DNA of 64,000 nucleotides from assembly GCA_016190245.1 (NCBI GenBank), contig JACPQY010000011.1:1-64000 (forward strand), given 5' to 3'. This document shows, one piece after another, positions 8,751 through 16,817 of the stretch (position 1 is its first letter; each line of letters begins with the position of its first letter). The translations under genes were made by a program, and so were the position numbers. This stretch comes from Nitrospirota bacterium (GTDB lineage Bacteria; JACPQY01). Below the pieces are notes generated by a model. It searched no databases. It was not told the origin of the DNA and saw only the letters and a list, made by a program, of their open reading frames with translations.

Positions 8751-10139
8751 TCAGAACTCTTCCGGCAATCGATTGACCTTCGCCGTCCGCTCCACCAGCA
8801 CGTCGTAGGGCTCGTCCGCCACGTTCACGAGCCCCCAGTTGTTGTTCTCGCCGTCGAATCTCCCCTCGGCGGGCTGATCGGCGTACTCGAACCAGTGGTA
8901 TCCCACGACGTACGGCGCGGCAAAGCACCGCCGGGCGTACGCCTCGAAACGATCCGCACGCTCGATCTGGTTTTCGAGCGTGGGATAGATCGGCGGCCAC
9001 GTGTTCGGCAAACCCGAGTCGGCCGCGCGGAAGCCGAACTCCGTGACGAGGATCGGGCGTCCCGTGAGAGCGTGGAAATGCTCCAGCCACTGCGATGTAT
9101 CCGTCCGCACCAGCCCGAGCTGATCGGCGGGAAACGCAAGCGCCGGATCGATCACGAACTCATAGGCATTGACCGAGACCACGTCCAGATGGGCCGCCGA
9201 GGCCGCGGCCACCTCGCGGGGCGTCATCGCGCTCACGAAGCGCGCGCCCAGAACGAGATGATTCGGATCGAGCCCGCGAATCGTCCCCGCGGTGACGGCG
9301 AAGAAACGATCCGAGAGCCGGCGCAGAAAGTCGGCCCGGTCCGCACGCGCCTCCGGGGACAACCCCTCCGACGGCAACTCGCCCGTGGCGGCGAGCTCTT
9401 CGAACGACCCGAATGAGGTTCCCCAGGCTTCGTTGAAGCGAGCGATGTTGTCCCTGTGCCTTTCTTTCAGTGTCTCGAGAACCGCTTTCTTCCCGGCGAC
9501 CGAGGCGTCCAGCTTCAGGTAGTCGTCGAAGATCTCCCGCCCGACGCGCCAGTCCGGCCCCCAGTGGAGCTCGTTATCTATGAAGTAGCCGACGAGGAGC
9601 GGGTCGCTCTCGCGTCCGGCGATCCCCTCCCCCGCGAGCCGGGCCACCCCGGCCTCCCACTCGGTCGAAAAGTAGTCCGGGATTCGGCCCGTCTGCCAGT
9701 CGGCCTGCGCAAGATTCAGGATGATCGTGTATGGCATCCGTTTCCCGAGCGATTCGTTGCTGCTCCACGCGCCCACGGTGGTCCAGCCCCATTTCAGAAG
9801 GCGTCGCGACGTCTCGTCCGCCCACGCCTCCTCGCCTCCGTACTTCTTCGCGACCGCCTCGTGATAGGGGTTCTGGTCGCTCTCGCGCCCGCGGTCGCCG
9901 TTGTAGGACGCGTGGTTCACGCCCGTCGAGTAGAAGCGCCCTCCATCGGGACCCACCAACCACCACCGATCGCACCGCAGTTCGACGCGGAAGAATCCCG
10001 TTGCCTCACCCCGGTAGGAGGGGTCGCACGGGTCCGTCGCCGCGGAGGAGCATGCGACCGATCCGATGCCGATGGCCAGCAAGAGGGCGGCAACCGGTCC
10101 CGACCGACTCTCTACCCCTGCCGGCGCCCGACACCTCAC
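8751..10139 (-). CDS. Clan GH-A glycoside hydrolase-like lipoprotein
   Basis: About 462 residues from a GTG at 10139 that overlaps the VapC stop as GTGA; the open frame upstream of it is a shadow of vapC. The N-terminus is a lipoprotein signal with lipobox SVAC. The rest reads as a TIM-barrel glycosidase: GVNHASYNGD near the first strand, GYFIDNELHWG with the candidate acid/base Glu (about residue 185), and ILVTEFGFRA with the candidate nucleophile Glu (about residue 360). The tail is YHWFEYADQPAEGR, as in beta-galactosidase/agarase-like clan GH-A enzymes. Substrate is not readable. It would act on oligosaccharides at the cell surface or periplasm. The coupling to a toxin-antitoxin pair is odd and may reflect insertion of vapBC in front of it. 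Confidence 0.82.
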   Translation of the reverse strand: MRCRAPAGVESRSGPVAALLLAIGIGSVACSSAATDPCDPSYRGEATGFFRVELRCDRWWLVGPDGGRFYSTGVNHASYNGDRGRESDQNPYHEAVAKKYGGEEAWADETSRRLLKWGWTTVGAWSSNESLGKRMPYTIILNLAQADWQTGRIPDYFSTEWEAGVARLAGEGIAGRESDPLLVGYFIDNELHWGPDWRVGREIFDDYLKLDASVAGKKAVLETLKERHRDNIARFNEAWGTSFGSFEELAATGELPSEGLSPEARADRADFLRRLSDRFFAVTAGTIRGLDPNHLVLGARFVSAMTPREVAAASAAHLDVVSVNAYEFVIDPALAFPADQLGLVRTDTSQWLEHFHALTGRPILVTEFGFRAADSGLPNTWPPIYPTLENQIERADRFEAYARRCFAAPYVVGYHWFEYADQPAEGRFDGENNNWGLVNVADEPYDVLVERTAKVNRLPEEF

Positions 10140-10570
10140 CGCAGCGGATTCACCACGCGCAGGAAGGGGAAGCGGTGGAAATCCACGTCCGCGCTCTGGA
10201 TCTCCTGGATGCCGTTCTCGCGGAGAACGACCGCGATGTGGACGTCGTGCACGAAGCGCCCGCCCGCGACGGCCACCTCGCCCGCCACCTGTTTGAGAAC
10301 GGCCAGGTGACGGTCCGTGTGACGCAGGATGACAAGCGAAGGGCTCGCCAGGAGGCCTTCGAGAAAGGCCAGGGCCTGGGGAAATGTCATCGGGTGAGGC
10401 AGGAGGGCGCGGTGCGTGGACGTACGCAGGAACTCGTAGACGATGGACCACGTGAGGCACCACGGCTCCGCCCCGGCACGCCACCCTTCGAGAGCCTTGA
10501 GCGCCGGTGTATGGTGGGGGGCTCCCCTGACGGCAGCCGCCACGAGAACGTTCGTATCAACGGCGAACAC
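10136..10570 (-). CDS. vapC: PIN-domain toxin, VapC family
   Basis: 144 residues starting MFAVDTNVLVAAAVRGAPHH, the first Asp of the PIN-domain metal site. Further acidic residues occur in WSIVYEFLR and in the C-terminal FVHDVHIAVVLRENG. VapC toxins are Mg-dependent ribonucleases, commonly cutting tRNA or rRNA. The preceding gene encodes its presumed antitoxin and overlaps by 14 bases, the usual antitoxin-then-toxin order. The stop overlaps the GTG start of the glycosidase. The length and motifs look intact. Confidence 0.85.
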   Translation of the reverse strand: MFAVDTNVLVAAAVRGAPHHTPALKALEGWRAGAEPWCLTWSIVYEFLRTSTHRALLPHPMTFPQALAFLEGLLASPSLVILRHTDRHLAVLKQVAGEVAVAGGRFVHDVHIAVVLRENGIQEIQSADVDFHRFPFLRVVNPLR

Positions 10571-10802
10571 GCTCGTCGCGCTCGATCGCTTCCTCGATGG
10601 CCTCGCGGTTGGTCAGGTCCACCAGCGGCTTGCCGCACTCGAAGGTGGGCAGAGGCTTCAGCTTCGGCCTGCGCCCCAGACGCGGGTCGAGCCCCCTCCT
10701 GAGTGTCTCCTCCACCGTGCGCGACAGCGTGGACCCCATCTCCACGGCCCGGCGCTTCAGGGTCTTTATCACATCATCCGGAATAATTAGGGTGGTCTTC
10801 AT
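10557..10802 (-). CDS. vapB: VapB-type antitoxin (ribbon-helix-helix-like)
   Basis: 81 residues from the ATG at 10802. Upstream in-frame Met codons exist, but MKTTLIIPDDVIKTLKRRAVEMG is the typical N-terminus of a ribbon-helix-helix antitoxin: a beta strand and two helices that bind the operator DNA. The C-terminal half (LKPLPTFECGKPLVDLTNREAIEE) would neutralise the toxin. It is the first gene of a two-gene toxin-antitoxin operon and probably represses its own promoter, which should lie in the AT-richer stretch around 10800-10830. Confidence 0.8.
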   Translation of the reverse strand: MKTTLIIPDDVIKTLKRRAVEMGSTLSRTVEETLRRGLDPRLGRRPKLKPLPTFECGKPLVDLTNREAIEEAIERDERVRR

Positions 10803-10931
10803 ATGGGAATTCATACCACACATGGGGCGGCCCATCAAGGTTCGACCGCTCGGTCGCGAAACGCCCCCAGGCAGCGGATCGCCCCGCCCCTCGCACTAGG
10901 CCGTCACCGGCGTCTATAATCCGACCCCAAG

Positions 10932-12029
10932 ATGATCTCCGACCGCCTCTCCCCGGACCAGAGACCTCGCCCGAACCGCCGCCTCGATCCATCGCCCCTG
11001 CCGCCCGAACCTTCCACGGCCGACGCCTCCTCACCGGCTCGCACCCTGGGCCGAATTCGGCCCCTTCGCCTCGCCGCCCTCGCCCTCGTTCTGGCACCGC
11101 TGGTCCTCGCGGTGGACACGATCCGCAGAGCCCCAGGAGTGGCCTTTCTCGAGCGCGAGAACCCCGAACGCACGCATTGGATGGAGGTAAGGGAGAAGCA
11201 GGCCCGCAAGGCCGGGGCGCGATGGAAGGTCAACCAGAAGTGGGTTCCGCTGTCCCGGGTCTCGCGCCCGGCGCGCCTCGCCGTGATCGCCGCCGAGGAC
11301 AACGATTTCTACAACCACGAGGGGTTCGACCTCGAAGAGATCCAGGCCGCGATGGAGCGGAACTGGAAGCGCAAGCGGTGGGTCCGCGGGGCGAGCACGA
11401 TCTCCCAGCAGCTCGCGAAGAATCTCTGGCTCTGGCCCGGCAAGTCCCTCTTCCGCAAAGCCGAGGAGGCGCTTCTCACGTACCGCCTCGAAAAGAGCGT
11501 GAGCAAGAATCGCATCCTGGAGTTGTACCTCAACGTCGCCGAGTGGGGCCCCGGGATCTTCGGGATCGAGGCGGCGTCGAACCGCTACCTCGGCAAGTCA
11601 AGCGCCTCCCTCTCCGCGGACGAGGGCGCGCTCCTCGCCGCGATGCTGCCCAATCCCTTCCGGCTGAGCCCTGAGAAAAATCGGGGCGGAGTCGAACGCC
11701 GTCAGCGGATGATCCTTCGCCGGATGCGCCGTCTCGGTTATCTCTCCCCGCCTCCCACGACCGCTCCCCCGCCACCTCCGCCCCGTCCCGCCGCAGTCAC
11801 AGAGATCATCGAGGTCCCACCCGCCGTCGCCCTGCCGGAGACATCACCGCCTTCGAGTGCGCAGCCTCCACCCAAGAACCAGGCCGAAGCAAGCGGGATC
11901 GAGCCCGAACCCGAAGAAGAGGAACTCCCTGCCGAAGAGAGCGAGATCGGTGCGCAAGACCTCACTCCGGAGGACGCCCCCAGCCCGCCCGTCGCAAGCC
12001 CGGACTCCCCCCCGCAGGGCGGGGAATGA
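10932..12029 (+). CDS. mtgA: Monofunctional peptidoglycan glycosyltransferase
   Basis: 365 residues. An N-terminal cytoplasmic Pro/Arg-rich part and a signal anchor (LAALALVLAPLVLAVD, about 45-62) are followed by a GT51 domain. Conserved pieces are AAEDNDFYNHEGFD with the catalytic Glu, GASTISQQLAKNLWL, KAEEALLTYRLEKSVSKNRILELYLNVAEWG and the end GAEEGALLAAMLPNP-like block. It polymerises lipid II into glycan strands at the inner membrane. A low-complexity Pro/Glu-rich tail of about 85 residues follows the domain (from about residue 280), longer than usual for MtgA. A TATAAT sequence at 10915-10920 lies only 11 bases before the ATG, so the leader may be very short. Confidence 0.9.
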   Translation: MISDRLSPDQRPRPNRRLDPSPLPPEPSTADASSPARTLGRIRPLRLAALALVLAPLVLAVDTIRRAPGVAFLERENPERTHWMEVREKQARKAGARWKVNQKWVPLSRVSRPARLAVIAAEDNDFYNHEGFDLEEIQAAMERNWKRKRWVRGASTISQQLAKNLWLWPGKSLFRKAEEALLTYRLEKSVSKNRILELYLNVAEWGPGIFGIEAASNRYLGKSSASLSADEGALLAAMLPNPFRLSPEKNRGGVERRQRMILRRMRRLGYLSPPPTTAPPPPPPRPAAVTEIIEVPPAVALPETSPPSSAQPPPKNQAEASGIEPEPEEEELPAEESEIGAQDLTPEDAPSPPVASPDSPPQGGE

Positions 12030-12183
12030 CGCCCCCGGCCCACTTTGCCGAAGACGTCGAACCTTGCGCCGTTCAAATGGAATTCCCTGACAGCCGTGGT
12101 AGGATAGTACGGGCTGGGGAGGCTTGGGGCTCCGGCACATGAAGATGTCTTGCAGCAGGAGCGAACGCAGGAGGTCATAAGGG

Positions 12184-12735
12184 GTGTCGTCGAAGAGAAT
12201 GGTTCTGTGGGGAGCGCTTCCCCTGGGGCTCCTCGCGTTCTTGATCGCGATCGTCTCCGGGATGGTCGGGCCGAAGGGCGATTCAACTCCGGCGGCCCCC
12301 CCCCTCTCGAATAGGAGTGCCGAGAAGGAGACTGCGCCCACGGCCGAAACAGCCTCATCGCCCGCCGATCAGGTGGTGCCGACTCCATCGCCGGCGCCGC
12401 ACCAGAGAACCGGAACACCCACCTTCACCGCTCCCCAACTCAACTCCAAAGGCTGGGAGAAATACCGCTCGGGGAATCTGGATGAGGCAGAGGGGCTCTT
12501 CAGGCACGCGACGGTCCTGGATCCCCTCTTTCCGGACCCCTACCTCAACCTCGCCCGGGTGATGAACGACAGAGAGGACTTCGATGGCGCCTACCTGATG
12601 CTGAAAAAGTTCCGAACCCTCGCGCCCCACCATCCGGACATCGGCGCGGTTGATGACGTGATCACGCAATACGAAACGAAAAAGGGGCTGAGAAGTCCCG
12701 GCACCCAAGACCTCGGTTCCCCCGCGGAAGAATGA
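12184..12735 (+). CDS. Membrane-anchored TPR protein
   Basis: About 183 residues from a GTG at 12184 with AGGAGG about 10 bases upstream. It has one N-terminal membrane helix (about 8-28), then a Pro/Ala/Thr-rich linker. TPR-like helices (about 90-165) follow, with NSKGWEKYRSGNLDEAEGLFRHATVLDP and FPDPYLNLARVMNDREDFDGAYLML. It is likely a periplasmic protein-interaction module. The stop overlaps the next start as ATGA, so it is probably co-expressed with the phosphoesterase. No specific function can be assigned. Confidence 0.75.
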   Translation: MSSKRMVLWGALPLGLLAFLIAIVSGMVGPKGDSTPAAPPLSNRSAEKETAPTAETASSPADQVVPTPSPAPHQRTGTPTFTAPQLNSKGWEKYRSGNLDEAEGLFRHATVLDPLFPDPYLNLARVMNDREDFDGAYLMLKKFRTLAPHHPDIGAVDDVITQYETKKGLRSPGTQDLGSPAEE

Positions 12736-14390
12736 ACACTGGAGGCCACGTGGAAAGGTCAAACCCGCAGATCCGCACCATCCTGGCCGTCGCGGCCACG
12801 CTTCTCGCCCTTCCCCTCTTTCCAAGTTCGTCCCCCGCCGTGAACCCCAACGGCGCGCGGCACTCCTCGGATCCGAACCAACTCTTCTGGTTCATCCAGG
12901 TGGGTGACTCGCACGTCGGCGAGAACTTCGACGGCGGCACCCAGGACAGCGAGTACCTGAACTGGCTCGTGACCGAGGCGCGGACCGTCGTCAACCCCGC
13001 CTTCATCGCCCTGAACGGCGATCTCACGGACTCCACCAACGGCGGCCTCATTCCGAACGGTCCCCACCAAGCCGAGTGGAACGAGTACAAGGGCCTGGTG
13101 GACCCCAGTGTCAACGCGACCAACTTCTTCGATGCGGCCGGCAATCACGACCAGTACAACGACGGGAGCCTCTCCTACTATCTCAACAACTCCATCCAGG
13201 GCAGGGCAACCCAGGCAACGCAACAAACATGGATCAGAACATTCGCCTTCGGGAAATACGCCTTCGTGAACGTAAGCACCCCGGGTGATGACGGCGCGTC
13301 GTGGCCCTTTGACCACGCCGGTCTCCGGGCGGCCGAACTGGCTTTCATGGAGTCCTACTTCGGCTCGAACATGGATTCGAAGCTCCTCTTCATCTTCGGC
13401 CACCACCCCTCCAACGATTTCAACTACGGCAAGACGGAGTTCTTGAACGACCTGAAGAAGTACAGGGTCGCCGTCTACGCCTACGGGCACACTCACAGCT
13501 ACAACGAGGGGCGCTCGGATCAGGTCTTTCACCTGAACGTGGCCTCGCTCGGGAAATCCTCCGGCAATCACTACAACCTCGTGGCGGTGGACAACAACGG
13601 CGTCTCCATCGTCGCCCACAACGCGAAGGACTGGCCCGCGGTACTCATCACCACACCCGTAGACAGGAACCTGGGAGGTTCGAATCCCTACGCCTATCCC
13701 CTTTCCAAGAACTCAACGTCCAATGCGCTGAGGGCCATCGTCTTCGACAAGAACCCCGTGACGTCGGTCTCCTACAAGATTGACAGCGGAGGCTTGGTCG
13801 CGATGAGCCAGGTCGCGCCCGGTGTGTGGCAAGCCTCGTGGGATTCGACCGGCGTCGCAGTCGGACAGCACACGCTCACAGTCCAGGCCGTGGGATCCGC
13901 CACGCGAAGCGACGCGGTTACCTTCGACCTCAAAGTGACGGCCTGCGATGACGGCCTCGACAACGATGGCGATGGAAAGACCGACTATCCCGCCGATCCC
14001 AAGTGCTACGGGGAGAGCGACGACTCCGAGGGCAACTGCGACTACGGCACGGACGCCGATCTCGATGGGTCATCCGTGTCGTGCGACTGCAACGACACGA
14101 ACCCCTATGTCTCCCCCAACCACCTGGAAATCACCGGGAACGGAGTGGACGACGACTGCAACCCGAACACGCCCGACGAGGGCGGGGGTGACGGCGGCTG
14201 CGCTGCCGAGCCCGTCCCGGAGGCGCAGGCGAGCCCGGTCCTCTTCATCAGCAGCGATTCGGTGCCCCACCGGCCCGTCATGAGTGCCTCGCGCTTCGGA
14301 TCCGGAACCGCGGGGGGATTGTGGCCCGTGGGAGCGCTATTCATGGTCGCCCTGGCCTTCCGGCTGGCGAGGAGGAAGAGAGGAGCCTGA
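12732..14390 (+). CDS. Exported calcineurin-like phosphoesterase with MopE-like repeats and C-terminal anchor
   Basis: 552 residues with a signal peptide (cleavage near residue 35). The metallophosphoesterase motifs are in order: IQVGDSHVGE, ALNGDLTD, DAAGNHDQY, FGHHPS and YGHTHSYN, enough for a dinuclear metal site. A beta-sandwich-like region follows (about 300-400). Then come two Cys/Asp/Asn-rich segments (CDDGLDNDGDGKTDYPAD and CDCNDTNP...GVDDDCNPNT) like the putative metal-binding MopE repeats frequent in deltaproteobacteria and myxobacteria. The C-terminus is a hydrophobic helix followed by RLARRKRGA, as in surface-sorting or MYXO-CTERM-like anchors, although no Cys directly precedes the helix. 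It is probably a cell-surface hydrolase of unknown substrate, coupled to the TPR gene. Confidence 0.85.
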   Translation: MNTGGHVERSNPQIRTILAVAATLLALPLFPSSSPAVNPNGARHSSDPNQLFWFIQVGDSHVGENFDGGTQDSEYLNWLVTEARTVVNPAFIALNGDLTDSTNGGLIPNGPHQAEWNEYKGLVDPSVNATNFFDAAGNHDQYNDGSLSYYLNNSIQGRATQATQQTWIRTFAFGKYAFVNVSTPGDDGASWPFDHAGLRAAELAFMESYFGSNMDSKLLFIFGHHPSNDFNYGKTEFLNDLKKYRVAVYAYGHTHSYNEGRSDQVFHLNVASLGKSSGNHYNLVAVDNNGVSIVAHNAKDWPAVLITTPVDRNLGGSNPYAYPLSKNSTSNALRAIVFDKNPVTSVSYKIDSGGLVAMSQVAPGVWQASWDSTGVAVGQHTLTVQAVGSATRSDAVTFDLKVTACDDGLDNDGDGKTDYPADPKCYGESDDSEGNCDYGTDADLDGSSVSCDCNDTNPYVSPNHLEITGNGVDDDCNPNTPDEGGGDGGCAAEPVPEAQASPVLFISSDSVPHRPVMSASRFGSGTAGGLWPVGALFMVALAFRLARRKRGA

Positions 14391-14405
14391 GCCGGCCGCG
14401 CAGCG

Positions 14406-14517
14406 GCCCAACGCCCGGGCGTCAGCGGCGGGGGCGGCACCGCCCCAGACCTACGGTTAAGCCACCGAGTAGGAAAACCCCTCTCTCCCCCCTGTCCGCT
14501 GCACGCCTTTGTTAGAT
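14406..14517 (-). repeat. Integron attC recombination site (distal, cassette's own)
   Basis: On the minus strand the site starts with ATCTAAC (fits RYYYAAC) and ends with GTTGGGC (fits GTTRRRY). The inner arms GTGCAGCGGAC and GCCGCTGACGC pair with an unpaired extra base, as in attC hairpins. The centre contains the hairpin GGGGCGG-TGCC-type stem. The stop codon of the SnoaL-like gene (TAA, 14514-14512) lies inside the first core, as often seen in gene cassettes. About 112 bp, within the known attC range. Confidence 0.75.
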
Positions 14518-14931
14518 GCCGTCACGTTTAGTTAGCTGACGCAGCAGCCCGTGGATGTCGCCCAACACCCAGACCTCACGGATTTTCTCACCCTCAAAGG
14601 AGAACACTCCTGCCCCGGCATACGTGACCTCTTGGTGCGTCGGTGCGACGCCGAAGAGCTCGCCCGCGTGGGTACCGATGTAGGTGAGGCGGGCGAAGGC
14701 TTTCTCCCCTTCCGAGATGATGTCCTCAATACGATTCGTGAAGTCGGGGAAGGCCGTGCGGATGAAGTCCATGTACTCGGAGAGTCCTTCGTAGCCCCGC
14801 TTCACTTGCCCGAGCGAGCCACGGAAGGCGATGTCTGGCGTCAGAATCTCCTCGAAGGCGCTCTTGTCCCACCGGTTCCACATCCGGTAGTACCAAGTCT
14901 CGATGAGTCGGACATTCCTGCTCCGTGACAT
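14512..14931 (-). CDS. SnoaL-like (NTF2-fold) protein in an integron cassette
   Basis: 139 residues with a SnoaL/ester-cyclase pattern: NVRLIETWYYRMWNRWD, a central FRGSLGQVKRGYEGLSEYMDFIRTAFPD, the acidic RIEDIISEGEKAFARLTYIGTH, and the end GEKIREVWVLGDIHGLLRQL. Proteins of this fold include polyketide cyclases and many small hydrolase/isomerase-like enzymes, so the substrate is open. The gene fills a 551-bp segment between two attC sites, exactly the size and orientation of a single gene cassette. Translation probably starts at the ATG 14931; a GAGGAG motif lies just upstream. Confidence 0.85.
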   Translation of the reverse strand: MSRSRNVRLIETWYYRMWNRWDKSAFEEILTPDIAFRGSLGQVKRGYEGLSEYMDFIRTAFPDFTNRIEDIISEGEKAFARLTYIGTHAGELFGVAPTHQEVTYAGAGVFSFEGEKIREVWVLGDIHGLLRQLTKRDGI

Positions 14932-14956
14932 GCCTGCTCCTCACATCATGCCAAGC

Positions 14957-15038
14957 ACCTAACGGGGCGCGCGGCTGAGCGGCGAACCGGAGGCGATTCT
15001 ATCGCCAAAGGGCCGTCCGCTCCAGCCGCGTGTTCGAC
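14957..15038 (-). repeat. Integron attC recombination site (proximal)
   Basis: On the minus strand it starts GTCGAAC (one mismatch to RYYYAAC) and ends GTTAGGT (fits GTTRRRY). The arms GCGGCTGGAGCGGAC and GCCGCTCAGCCGC pair with one extrahelical base. A loop hairpin TTTGGCGATAGAATCGCC-like stem lies between. About 82 bp. The cassette junction would fall at 14962/14963. The degenerate outer core suggests the site is old. Confidence 0.7.
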
Positions 15039-15370
15039 CGCCGTCAGGCGGGCGGACGCGCGGCATCAGCCACGGGCCCCGTTCGCGCCGATCGCAGGCG
15101 GTCTGATCGAACTACTCATTGTCCGCTTTTGTATGTCCTGCGAGTAGTATGGTCTGGTGGACAAGTCAAATGGGAATTGCGCCCCGGATCGCGGAAAAAG
15201 GATGACGTGATGAGGCTTAACACGGGCTGTCGTAGGACTATTACCCATCATGGCAGGCCGATGAATACGGAGGAAAAGTCATCGTCCTCTCCCAAGACGG
15301 GAGGATTCAGAACCTTCCTCCTCCAACAAGGGCTGGTTCCGGAAGCCAGGGTGAGATTCTTCGTCCACGC
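15039..15370. other. Gap between attC and integrase remnant; no intact gene
   Basis: No supportable coding frame. In an integron this segment would hold the attI site, a cassette promoter and the 5' part of the integrase gene, all of which seem eroded or replaced. An open frame from 15030 to 15482 on the plus strand is in a different frame from the integrase tail and shows no family features. Confidence 0.4.
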
Positions 15371-15511
15371 CTGCGCCACAGTTGTGCCAGGCATCTCCTC
15401 GAACACGGATACGACATCCGGAGGATCCAGGAACTGCTCGGGCACAAGAATCTCGAGACGACGAGGATCTACACGCACGTAGCCGTCAAGAATCGCCTGG
15501 GCGTCCGCCCG
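15371..15511 (+). pseudogene. C-terminal remnant of an integron (tyrosine) integrase
   Basis: In the frame of 15374 the sequence reads [18 protein letters not shown], then [19 protein letters not shown] and VKNRLGVRP. This is the conserved C-terminal catalytic block of IntI-type tyrosine recombinases: box II Arg in LRHS, His in LLGHK and the nucleophile Tyr in IYTHV. Only about 47 residues are recognisable; the N-terminal two thirds and the normal stop are missing. It points away from the attC/cassette side, which is the normal orientation of intI relative to its cassettes. The 3' end runs into the antisense of the alpha/beta hydrolase gene. Confidence 0.78.
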
Positions 15512-15546
15512 CCTCGGCCGGCAGCTTCCCGAGCGAGCGCCGAGGC

Positions 15547-16332
15547 TCACTCCACCTCTTTCAAGAAACTCACCAAGTCCTCCACCAGCACCTCCGGCCG
15601 CACCACGATCATCTCGTGCCCCATTTCGGGATACAGGCGCAGGCGAGCGCCCGGGATTGTTTCCGCGAGATAGCGCGCGAATTTCGGCGGGGTGTTCACG
15701 TCCGCCTCGCCAGACAGGACGAGCGTGGGGACACGGATCTGCTGGATCTCCTGCATCACGTCGAACCGATCGCAGCAGGTCCAATCCGAGTAGCGAACAG
15801 CGGCTGTCACATGCGATTCCGGATCGGCCGGTCGGGTCGAGCCCCCGAAGACCGGATCTCTCGCCGTCTCCCCGCCGGCCTCGGCCTCCACCGCTTCCTT
15901 CTGGGCAGCGAGGATCGCCGGGGAGACGCGCAGCCGCGCGCCCGTGGAAACGAGCACGAGCCCCCACGGCGGTGCGCTCCAACGCAAGCCCGCCTCCAGC
16001 GCAACCGCCCCGCCCATGGAAACGCCACCGACCATGGGATCGCCGATCCCCAGAGACCCGCAAGCATCCGCCAAGGCCTCGGCGTACTCGCCGATGGACG
16101 ACCGATGCGGCCCCTCGCTTCGGCCGTGGCCCGGCAGATCGAAGGCCCAGGCGTCCACCTCTTCCGGGAGGCAGTTGAAAAGGGGTTGGAAGAGGAGGCT
16201 CGTGTAGCCCGCGCCGTGGATGAGAACCAGCGGCTGTAGCCCCTCGCGCAATGGAGGACGCCGCCGGTAGAAGATCTGCTCCGTCCCCCCCCCGGTTGAT
16301 TGGATCCTGGCAAATCCCGCTTCGGTTCTCAC
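15547..16332 (-). CDS. Alpha/beta-fold hydrolase
   Basis: 261 residues with the alpha/beta hydrolase order: [11 protein letters not shown] oxyanion loop, [11 protein letters not shown], nucleophile elbow GVSMGG (Ser about residue 110), acid in [10 protein letters not shown] and His in YPEMGHEM. A cap region lies between about 130 and 200. Substrate cannot be read; relatives include esterases, C-C hydrolases and lactonases. The gene is monocistronic and its 3' end abuts the integrase remnant. Confidence 0.87.
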   Translation of the reverse strand: MRTEAGFARIQSTGGGTEQIFYRRRPPLREGLQPLVLIHGAGYTSLLFQPLFNCLPEEVDAWAFDLPGHGRSEGPHRSSIGEYAEALADACGSLGIGDPMVGGVSMGGAVALEAGLRWSAPPWGLVLVSTGARLRVSPAILAAQKEAVEAEAGGETARDPVFGGSTRPADPESHVTAAVRYSDWTCCDRFDVMQEIQQIRVPTLVLSGEADVNTPPKFARYLAETIPGARLRLYPEMGHEMIVVRPEVLVEDLVSFLKEVE

Positions 16333-16817
16333 GCCCGACGTCCGAGTGCTACCACACCTACGGGCCGGTTGGAAGCGCAGAGATTCAGGGTCAGCGATCC
16401 ACCGGGTTGCTGATCTCTCGCAAAACGGATCCCAGAACCCGAAAGAAGCCGGTCATGGTGAGATCATCGAGACACTCGGGGACTCCTCCGGCCCTGGGCT
16501 ATTCGAAGGGCTGGCCGGACCACGACCCGCTCACGAACAACCGGCGTCGGACCGCTTGATGTGAAGGGTACTACTGTACAGAGGACGGCCGTCTTCTGTA
16601 CAGTATAGAGGCAATCCGCGCCGGACCGCGTGGAGTTAAGGCGGCTGCCGTTCAGTACGCGGCTCCTGTCTTTTCCAAAACGCGTCTGCCACAATGACGC
16701 GGGATCGTTCTCTTTCGATCCGCCGCAGCGGCGCAGGGCGAACGACCCTTCTCCCACATGCAACGCCTCGTTCACGACGCGCGTGGCCGTCCCCATCCGG
16801 TACGGTTTCCCGCCCGA
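16333..16817. promoter_or_regulatory. Gap with a 34-bp palindrome upstream of a nucleoside hydrolase-like gene
   Basis: The segment 16572-16605 is a 34-bp palindrome with one mismatched pair. Each half begins TACTGTACAG, and the centre is GACGGCCGTC. It has no T-run, so it is more like an operator than a terminator. It sits about 210 bases before the downstream coding start and between divergent genes. The rest of the gap shows no supported gene. Confidence 0.5.

Noticed and set aside
16572..16605. LexA (SOS) box
   Set aside because: The ends resemble TACTGT/ACAGTA, but the CTGT and ACAG halves are adjacent instead of being separated by eight bases as in the known box.
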